Part shown: piece by piece, positions 55,917 to 64,000 of the stretch
Position numbering within the stretch: position 1 is the stretch's first letter
Layout of the letters: every line of letters starts with the position of its first letter
Assembly (NCBI GenBank): GCA_025618425.1
Contig: CM046850.1
Location: 24,264,705-24,328,704 of the forward strand
Reading direction: 5' to 3'
Source of the DNA: Heliocidaris tuberculata
Lineage: Eukaryota > Echinodermata > Echinoidea > Camarodonta > Echinometridae
Length of the DNA: 64,000 nt
Program-made: the position numbers and the translations under genes
The notes under the pieces: model-generated
What the model was told of the DNA's origin: nothing
What the model saw: only the letters and a program-made list of their open reading frames with translations
Databases searched by the model: none

Positions 55917-57304
55917 TCTCTTCTATCATATGACACCCAAAAGTCTGAAAACATTTTATGCTTGAGTGAGCATTGCCCACTTTTGTAAAGGACATGAAAA
56001 TTAGGTTGCGCAGGAATTGGCTATCCACTTTGAGTGAAGTGAAAAGTTATCCAGTTTAGAAATTGCTGATTGTCTGATGAGTTTATGATAAATCATGGTG
56101 GATGTGGGGATGTGGGTTTGTGCAGTGAATGACATGGCTTGTGAATTCAAAAGTGTATGCATGAGTGATTATGTATTGTCTTTTTAATCACAATTTGATA
56201 ATGGAAGTTGTTTTGACAGTACCGTATATGTCTGTGGTAATTGTAGCGGTGCTCCTGGTAGTTCGTGTGAGGGGGGTGGTTGTGTGGTTGTGTGTGTGAG
56301 AGAGAGAGAGCGAAAGAGAGAGAGAGAGACAGAGAGAGAGACGTGTCACAATTCTGGGAGGTGTTTTTCATTGACATAGGTCCATCCGTAGGCATTTTGC
56401 TCCATTCCGAACCATTCATCCCATCTTTCCTTGCACAAAACTCTACCATTTCCAAAACTCATTTGCCATAAAGAAAGTTTGCTAATTAATACCCATTGTA
56501 CCCAATGATGCCCGAAGCATAATCTGTGGCATTAATAGCAATTGTCCTTCCAAACAACAAAGATATTGCAAAATAGTCTTTCATGTTTTCAATCATTAAG
56601 ATCTTTGATTTACATAATCCAATCTCCACCTGAATCAGTGTTTGATCGATCGATTGATTGATTGAATCAGTGTTTGATTGATTGACTGATTGAATCAGCG
56701 TTTGATTGATTGATTGACTGGATCAGTGTTTGATTCTGAATTATCAAATTTGTGTTCCTGAATAATGGTGACATAACCTGAACCATGCCATACCTAGCAC
56801 AAATCCCAACCCTAATAATTCATTATCAATTACAACAGATCAACAGCGGATTATGCTTTTAAAACTTCCACAGTCAAATTATGATCATTGATGCATAAAC
56901 TTTTGATTACATAACACCATTTCATACACCGCACAAACCCATATCCATCATAATTTATCATAAACTCATAAGCAATATCTAAGCTGGAGAACTTCTCATC
57001 TCAGCCAAAATGGATAGTGGCGATTGGATTATGTAAATCAAAGATCTTAATGATTGAAAACATGAAAGACTATTATGCAATATCTTTGTTGTTTGGAAGG
57101 ATAATTGCTATTAATGTCACAGATTATGCTTCGGGCATCATTGGGAACAATGGGTATTAATTAGCAAACTTTCTTTATGGCAAATGAGTTTTGGAAATGT
57201 TAGAGTTTTGTGCAAGGAAAGATGGGATGAATTGATTGGAATGGAGTAAAATGCCTACGGATGGACCTATGACAATGAAAAACACCTCCCAGAATTGTGA
57301 CACG

Positions 57305-57375
<71 letters not shown>

Positions 57376-57780
57376 GCCACTGTCAAGACAACTTCCATAA
57401 TCAAATTGTGATTAAAAAAAACAATACATAATCACTCATGCATACACTTTTGAATTCACAAGCCATGTCATTCACTACACAAACCCATATCCATCATGAT
57501 CATAAACTCATCAGACAATCAGCAATTTCTAAACTGGATAAATTTTCACTTCACCCAAAGTGGATAGCCAATTCCTGCGCAACCTAATTTTCACGTCCTT
57601 TACAAAAGTGGGCAGTGCTTACCCAAGCATGAAACATTTTTGGACTTTTTTGGTGTCATATGATAGAAGCGACCTTCAACTATCCATATGTATAAAAATT
57701 TCCTCAAATTCACTAATTTTTTTTTATTTGGGGCCGTTTTAAAAGCGTATCGGTTTTTTTGGGGGGGGGGATACTCGGTA
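55809..57780. mobile_element. 2-kb foldback element with about 800-bp arms
   Basis: The left arm (55809-56624) and right arm (57021-57780) are imperfect reverse complements throughout, from TACCGAGTGTTCCCCC/GGGGGATACTCGGTA at the ends to TACATAATCCAATC/GATTGGATTATGTA inside. The 400-bp centre has TTGATTGATTGA repeats and a third, direct copy of part of the right arm. No transposase was found. Confidence 0.88.
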
Positions 57781-58149
57781 AACCTATTACTTGTTTTATA
57801 ACTAGCATGGAATATCATAATTGCTACACTTTCGCTCTTGGTTTTCATCGAAACCTGGGGGATAATTTCACACGCCATCCCCCATCTAAAATTTCTGGGG
57901 GATGCATCCCCCCCCCCCCGCGCTATCTACGCCCCTGCACACATGTCTGGATCGGCAACAACGGTTCGTATTGCACTCATACGCGCGCAGAAATACCACG
58001 AGCAAGTTATTTGAATTAGTATGCATTATGTACACACGCAGTCCTGTCATCCTCCCCTTCATTTGCCCCCTGATCTTCCAGGGAATGGTGACAATCTTCC
58101 AGTTAATTGATCCACGTGTAGCTGATGGAGCATCTAGAATTATTCATGG
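57781..58149. other. Spacer with hAT-like 3' end
   Basis: GCTATCTACGCCCCTG at about 57924-57938 resembles a hAT-like 3' terminus after a C-run. No left partner was found. Confidence 0.4.
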
Positions 58150-58188
58150 CCTGAAGACGATTAGAACGGAATGATCGAAACGTCGAGA
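58150..58188 (+). ncRNA. Hammerhead-like / Penelope-associated motif (tentative)
   Basis: CTGAAGAC, a 5-bp stem GATTA/TGATC with one wobble pair, then GAAACGTCGAGA. It has the same layout as 23788-23830, including the single extra base before the stem. Confidence 0.35.
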
Positions 58189-59073
58189 ATCCAGGGGAAT
58201 TAAAGAGAGGCAATTAGTGCCCCCTCCCCCCCCCCCCCCCCCCCAATCTTCGGCAAAACCAAAGTTCACATACACGTGAAATACAAAAAAGTAAAATTTG
58301 CAGAAAGTCGTGTTCATGTGCATGTTATAGAGCTTGAAATATTTTACACTTTTATTCATAGTGTGCGTGCTGAATATTTTGCAACTACAATGTAATTTGT
58401 GTGTATGTAGCGAATATTAAGAACAAAAATAATTATCTTTCAGGTTATTCTTGATTTTTTTTTTTGTCGTGTTGTTGTTGATGTTGTTGTTATTGTTGTA
58501 AGGTCACTCGTTATGTAATGTCAGACATATTGTACAATTAAGTGGCTGAAAGGTACAGTACTTAGTTATAAAGTATTTTAAGACCTTATTTTGAACACAC
58601 TGAAAACAGTTAGATGTATATACATTTCAAATCAGTTTTTGCAATACAAAATTAGCGCCTTCACCAGGCATTTACAGTCTGAAATAATACTAAAGATAAA
58701 AAAAAACCTAGTTCTGATAAATCTGGCAATACTTTTAAACATCAAACAAATTAGTGAAGGAATATTATAAACCAACTGCTGTTCGCCATGTTCTCAATCA
58801 ACGCTATTAAGTTTCATCGTTTAAATAAGTTATTTTCAATACTCTCCTATGTGTATTCATTGCGAACCGTGTCTATTTTTATTGCAATAACCTATAGAAA
58901 TGTCATGTACGATACACGTGCAATGGTCGAGTCGGATGTTAATTCATTTAGGCCTACGTCAGACTAAGGTAATTTAGAGCTTCATAGCTTATGGCTTATG
59001 TATTAAGGCATTTTGTTTAAAGGGAAGATAGATGCAAATATGGGGAAAGGGGAGGGAGAGAGATGGAAGAGAG

Positions 59074-59107
<34 letters not shown>

Positions 59108-60007
59108 AAAATAGGGGGTATATGTCCGAGATGGCTGACCTGCTTAGGCCTCCTTGACTTTTGATACATGTATATCAATTGATTTGATTACTTAATTAAA
59201 TAACTTAAGTATAACATTCGCATCATTTATTTGAATACCGACATATTCACGAGCTGATGTTTCTGCTTATAATGTGGTATGTGATTTCACAAGAAAATGA
59301 ATGAAGAAAATGACGAACATTAACATTAACAATGAGAATATAACTCTAGACTGGAAATGGAATGCAACAACTTACCACGCATGTTTTGATCTATAAAAGC
59401 ACCGCTAGATCCGTTTTCATACGATACAACATCATCCCTTTCCGCAAAAGAATGCCCTCCTATCTCCACTTCTACAGCATACGTCCTTTAATAATAAACA
59501 GTCATGGCCAACATTACGCCAGCATAATTATTTATGCTCTCATTCAAACAATGAACAGCATTACACACATATATATAGGCCCTACTTTTTGGTGAAGACA
59601 TTATTTTACACGAAGAATTTTCACAGATTTATACGAATGGAACCACAGCATGCCCGCGCAGTCACAAACACAAGAGGATGCTCACTTTCTCATTTTAATC
59701 CAAACTAAGATTTAAAAAAAAAAAAATCCTCCGCTGAATACTTTTGGAGCCTTTGAATGAATTATCCTTCAAGGTCACTCATTATCTCTGAAATCGTCAG
59801 GTGTAGTCACAACTGCTTGTGTGCCGTCTGCGTGCAAAAGCATCCACTACTGGATTTTTATGGTGGCGTCGTTAATGATATGAGGCATCCAGTGGATTCC
59901 GGCCAGTAGGAAAACACCGCATCCTTTTTTCCCCCGCTAAACGTCAAATCGGAATATATTCTTAATGTCCCGTGACATGTAAATAACTCACTGCATGTTA
60001 CCCAAGC
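58189..60007. other. No recognised gene; microsatellite at 59068-59103
   Basis: A C-run at about 58225-58243 and a (GA)n tract at 59068-59103. The remainder is AT-rich non-coding DNA. Confidence 0.4.
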
Positions 60008-60746
60008 ATGGACATATATTGTGAGCGAAGAATCTTAACTCAGTCGTGCAGCGCTAGTATAAAAGATGGTCCGACAACATTCCAGCACATTGCAACTCAA
60101 AACTGTAGGCCTATACAGGCCTTGTGCATCGCTACATCAGCGTCTCTGCTCACTTATTTTGTTCACAGAGCTAGAGACGAGGAAAGAATTACATCCTCCC
60201 TCTACGTAAGATCAAGACATACTGCGCGTTGTCTCGGTTATCAGTTCAGTTTCTGCAAGCAAATCGCGACAACGTTTGCGTTGGATCTAACTCAGTTGGG
60301 CATGGTTCCAAAGCACCAAAATAACATGAGGGAATTTTGTTTTTTAAAATATACAAATATAGGACTGAATTATCTGCTTTATAAATCATTTTTCTAATAT
60401 TTTAGCACATCTCACGGCAGCAGAGACAAAAAAATGTCTACGATTTTAGACTATTCATCAAGGAGATGGGAGACGGTAAATACGTTCAATATGCAGTGCG
60501 GAGGTGATGAGATGCTAAAATATATAATATGCGACGAAACAGACGAACACGGTGTCGTGAAAATGGCGGGAATCAGGTAGGAAATATAAGATGAGAAAGG
60601 CAAGAGTGGTTCTCCTGGAGTAAATACCAATTACATATTCATTGGATGTGATTAAGCCTAAATAAAATATGTATTCGTGCCCCCACCACCCCCTTTTCCT
60701 TCGTAGTGTGCGTGTGTGGGGCTGTGGGGGTGTGCATGTGTGTGTG
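60008..60746. other. Unrecognised, average-GC segment
   Basis: A 129-codon plus-strand frame at 60008-60397 lacks any domain, signal or splice support. It is the longest non-repeat frame outside the two genes, so it is recorded, but coding status is not supported. Confidence 0.2.
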
Positions 60747-60908
60747 GAGGTGCCGTGGTCCAGTGGTTTAAGGCGCTTGACTGGAGATGCGAGGATCGGG
60801 CGTTCGATCCCCGGTACGGCACTTATGCCCTTGAGCAAGGCATTTTATCTACATTGCTCTTTTATCGTGCTATAGACATACTGATACCAGCGTGTGCATG
60901 TGTGTTAT

Positions 60909-60944
<36 letters not shown>
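60747..60944 (+). mobile_element. tRNA-derived SINE, copy 1, with poly(A) tail
   Basis: GTGGTCCAGTGGTTTAAGGC (A-box), CGTTCGATCCCCGGTACGGC (B-box), a body CCCTTGAGCAAGGCATTTTA and a 35-base A-run. The head resembles a class II (Leu-like) tRNA. GT-rich repeats flank it. Confidence 0.9.
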
Positions 60945-60946
<2 letters not shown>

Positions 60947-60970
60947 GTGTGTGTGCGTGCTCTTGCACTG

Positions 60971-61480
60971 GAGGTGCCGTGGTCCAGTGGTTTAAGGCGC
61001 TTGACTGGAGATGCGAGGATCGGGCGTTCGACCCCAAGCACGGCACTCAGGGGCGGATCTAGCATTTTTCCAAGGGGGGGGGTTTGAGGGGCTGAGCTAG
61101 GTATTGCGAGCGAGCGAAGCGACCGAGCCCGAGCGAGCGAAGCATGCGAGGGGGGAGGGTGTGGGAGGGGGGATACCCCCTCCCACAGTAGGGAGATTTT
61201 TCATTTTTAGGGTTGCCAGCTTGCGATTTTAAGCATACTTGCATGCTCTATTTTTTCTCTTTTTTTTTTTTGTTTTCCTATGCACATTAAATGTTTACTT
61301 GGCAGCCCAAGGGGGGGGGGGGGGTTTAAACCCCCTAACCCCCCCCCGTAGATCCGCCACTGGCACTTATGCCCTTGAGCAAGGCATTTTATCTACATTG
61401 CTCTTTTATCGTACATCAAATAAATGAAGAGCTATAGGCATATTGATACCAGCGTGTGCATGTGTGTTATTTAAAAAAAA
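60971..61480 (+). mobile_element. tRNA-derived SINE, copy 2, split by a transposon
   Basis: It is the same SINE as copy 1, in tandem. Head 60971-61047 and body 61363-61480 are separated by 61048-61362. The body ends in an A-rich tail after GTGTGCATGTGTGTTATTT. Confidence 0.88.
61048..61362. mobile_element. hAT-like element nested in a SINE
   Basis: CAGGGGCGGATCTAGC and GTAGATCCGCCACTG are inverted ends. GCACT is duplicated at the flanks, and the neighbouring SINE shows the uninterrupted GGCACTTATGCCC. The interior has GAGCGAGCGAAGC repeats and G/C runs. Confidence 0.85.
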
Positions 61481-61953
61481 CCAAAAAAAAAAAAACAACA
61501 GCTATACTTCCGAGGACTGTGCCTTGAATACACACCAACGACCGAGGTCCAAACTGACGACCGAGGACAAAAATATGCGTGTGCGTGTGTGTGTGTGTGC
61601 GTGTGTGTGTGTGTGCGTGTGTGTGTGTTGTGATTGGTTAAATCTTTCTTATTTGATTCAAACCTAGATTCTTTTGTAGATCGCCACAAGACCAACTCAC
61701 ATTTTTCCTGTAAACATTTAAGTAACGTTATTTTTTTTAATGCCCATTCCTGTCAGACAAGATCCTCTTTACAAGGTATTGAATTCCTCTTTCTGCTTTT
61801 CACGTTGCCAATTCTTAGTCTTTGTCTATTATCTTCATGTTTTAATTGTATTATTTTCTTATATACAGTTTTATTTTCGTTTGCCTTTCCTTTGTCTTGT
61901 TTATTATTCATCTTCAGCGTTTTAAAATGAGTTATTCTTTTAAACACATGAAG

Positions 61954-61996
<43 letters not shown>

Positions 61997-62107
61997 ATCT
62001 CACATTTGGTGTCACTCATCTTACTGAACGTAATAACATAATAAATCATGAACTTCTTGAATTCAAAATAACGGAAAATATCAAATTATGTCATTGGAAG
62101 ATTACTA
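61481..62107. other. Non-coding; (GT)n and (TC)n microsatellites
   Basis: GT/GC tract at about 61577-61628 and TC tract at about 61958-61993. CCGAGGACTG and GACCGAGGTCC words near 61510-61565 are locally repeated. Confidence 0.6.
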
Positions 62108-62954
62108 CACTCTAAAAACTGCAGTGCTGTTTTAGCACTTGGAGGGCTATATTCAGCACTTTTTCGGTGCTCGCATATAGGGACAGCACAGCCTGTGCTA
62201 CTATAGCACCAATGCAGCTAGGTGCTACTTGATACAGCACCCAAAAAGTGTTACTAATTTTGCGCTAAGGGTGCTGTCTTTAGCACCGGGAGAGCTATTT
62301 TCAGCACTTTTCAAGTGATCGTATATAATAACTGCACTAGTGGTGCTGCTTTAGCACCAGTGCAGGTGCTACTTGTTACAGCACCCAAAGGTGCCATTAA
62401 CTTTACACTAAGGGTGCTTATGAACAGGCAAAGGGGTTCTTATAGCACCTATATAGTGAGCATTACATCAGATTCATAGATATGTACAATTCTTTAATAT
62501 TTATCATAATCAAAAATGGTTAGTAAATCACAAGAGATAGTAAATTATCAATAATTACAAACTCATTGACCAATTTCTGAATCACTTTTCCTTTTGTTTA
62601 TTGACCGAGTGTATTTGAGACGTTGACCGAAACAATATTATCTCAAATAGACAAAAACCTCAAAAATGTGTATTTTCTTCAAACAATGTGCAAATGAATT
62701 GTAGATTAGTTTTTCAGGGTTATACACCATGTAATTCTTTCAAGTGTGCAAATGATATGCAAAATTGCCAAAGCTCTTCAGGTGCTAATTCATTAGCCGC
62801 ATTGTTTCATTTGACTCAGCACTTGTTTTTAGCACCCATTTCTTCTGCACCACAAAAACTTTTGTCAAAAATAGCACTTTAGGTGCTAAATTTAGCACGG
62901 CAGGTGCAACTCCTTGGGCAGCACCTGTTTTTTAGCGCTTCACTTTTTGGAGTG
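62108..62954. mobile_element. CACTCTAAAAA-ended element rich in AGCACC/GGTGCT
   Basis: The ends CACTCTAAAAACTGC and TTCACTTTTTGGAGTG are inverted. The outer 300 bp at the left and 150 bp at the right are packed with GGTGCTA and TAGCACC in both orientations. A fragment of the same kind is near 18740-18885. The unique centre is AT-rich. Confidence 0.7.
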
Positions 62955-64000
62955 TGTAAGAAGCAACAAATAAAAGTATAAAGTATTTATTTGACCAGTC
63001 ACAAAATAATTATAACATAAAAAATTGGCAAAGTAAATCATACGAGGTATACAAAGATAAATACATCGTGTGCATGCATATGGTGTGTACAATGATGAAA
63101 GTGAAAGAAAGCAGTATGCATGTGAGACATGGCCCATAAAAAAACAAATTATCGTTAAAACAAACCAAAAGCCTCCTCATAATGAAATTGAGCCTTAAGT
63201 GCCTTACCCTTAATGAGCTTTAAGGGCTTGTTTTGGTCCGTATGATTTCAAGTATATTGTACATCAATCATACATAGGCTGAATGTGTTTCCTTTTGAGG
63301 CGGAGGCCAGGGGTAGTATTAAAATGAGCAGTTTTTACTTACGTGACGCTTACCCTAAAACTTCTGTACAATCACCTGACAATTATATGATTTTCATGCA
63401 GTCGCAATGTTTTTCTGGTGCTGTTAATCTTTCTCGGCAGAAAAGGTATGATATAGTCTAGTGCTCGACTGTATTTTTCCTTTTCTTCTCATAAACACAG
63501 CCTGGCCTTTTTTCATGTGTCTCCCTCTATTCACGCCTCTAATTGATTTTCTGGTTAATCCGCCCTCTCTAAAGATGTATTACAATGGCCCTACCGATGT
63601 ATTTTATCGATCTATTGACCGCTACGTGTTGGCAAATATGTATTCCTGTATGCAGCTATACGTGAATTCATCGTCATGGTTGTGGTGTAACGTTCAAACG
63701 AAAGGGGGGGGGGGTGCCAGAAAGATGTTTTGGGGAGAAGAAAAAGGGGTGCCTCTGCCTCTAATGGATGACTGAAAGTCTGAAAGCTTGTGAAACTGCA
63801 TGGGAAAACAATTTACTCGCATCTGTTCATTTCTTGATTATTCAAATCGTGAATTTGATGTGAGTTATTGCTGAATGTACAGTCTATTCAAAATTGAGCA
63901 GAGAACGAGTAAAATCTTTTCAATCATTTGCCAAACATCTTTCAAGTTACTTCTGACACACATCCTAATATACATATATTTTCCTCTTCTTATATATGAA
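62955..64000. other. No recognised feature
   Basis: AT-rich sequence with a G-run near 63705-63713; no exon or repeat was identified. Confidence 0.4.

Noticed and set aside
60008..60397. 129-residue plus-strand frame as a gene
   Set aside because: No domain, signal peptide, splice support or repeat explanation; length is within chance for this amount of sequence.
60747..60830. A functional tRNA-Leu gene
   Set aside because: The tRNA-like head is followed by a shared body and a poly(A) tail and is repeated in tandem, so it is a SINE.

Overview
This is a repeat-dominated piece of a eukaryotic nuclear genome. GT-AG introns, a type II membrane sulfotransferase, a METTL27-type methyltransferase and abundant tRNA-derived SINEs, LINE tails and small inverted-repeat DNA transposons all point to a marine invertebrate. 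The vertebrate-type CCCTAA tract, long homopolymer G/C runs, TTAA-flanked elements and a recurring TAGGCCTA motif suggest a deuterostome, most likely a sea urchin. That assignment is inference from sequence style, not from a database match.

Two protein-coding genes are supported, both on the minus strand. At 18397-27542 five exons join in phase into a METTL27/WBSCR27-like SAM-dependent methyltransferase; the 5' start exon is uncertain. At 46503-48637 two exons join in phase into a 637-residue galactose-3-O-sulfotransferase (GAL3ST family) with a signal anchor, both PAPS-binding motifs and an unusually long basic C-terminal tail. A possible non-coding 5' exon lies at 49040-49296. The only other meaningful reading frame is the 3' end of a 5'-truncated L1/Tx1-like LINE at 14242-15180 (minus).

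The remainder is mobile and tandem DNA. From 1 to 16 kb there is an interstitial telomere-like tract, a CCATGG-rich array, an 82-bp perfect palindrome, MITEs, SINE pieces and a 500-bp TAA array. From 18 to 30 kb the methyltransferase introns and upstream DNA carry TTAA-, TA- and 3-bp-duplication elements. From 32 to 37 kb there is a diverged direct duplication of about 2 kb. Its second copy preserves empty sites for two insertions in the first copy, which fixes element boundaries and 8-bp target duplications. From 37 to 46 kb there are inverted-repeat elements, AT microsatellites, SINEs and a second copy of a transposon built almost wholly from a 14-mer. From 52 to 54 kb there is a 120-bp-class satellite interrupted by a hAT-like element. 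From 55.8 to 57.8 kb there is a 2-kb foldback structure, and from 60.7 to 61.5 kb two tandem SINEs, one split by a transposon.

The strongest candidates for something undescribed are the 14-mer-array mobile element (34645-34868 and 45607-45892) and a 31-36 bp palindromic micro-element bounded by 7-bp direct repeats (1803-1833 and 10238-10273). No functional link between the two cellular genes is visible.
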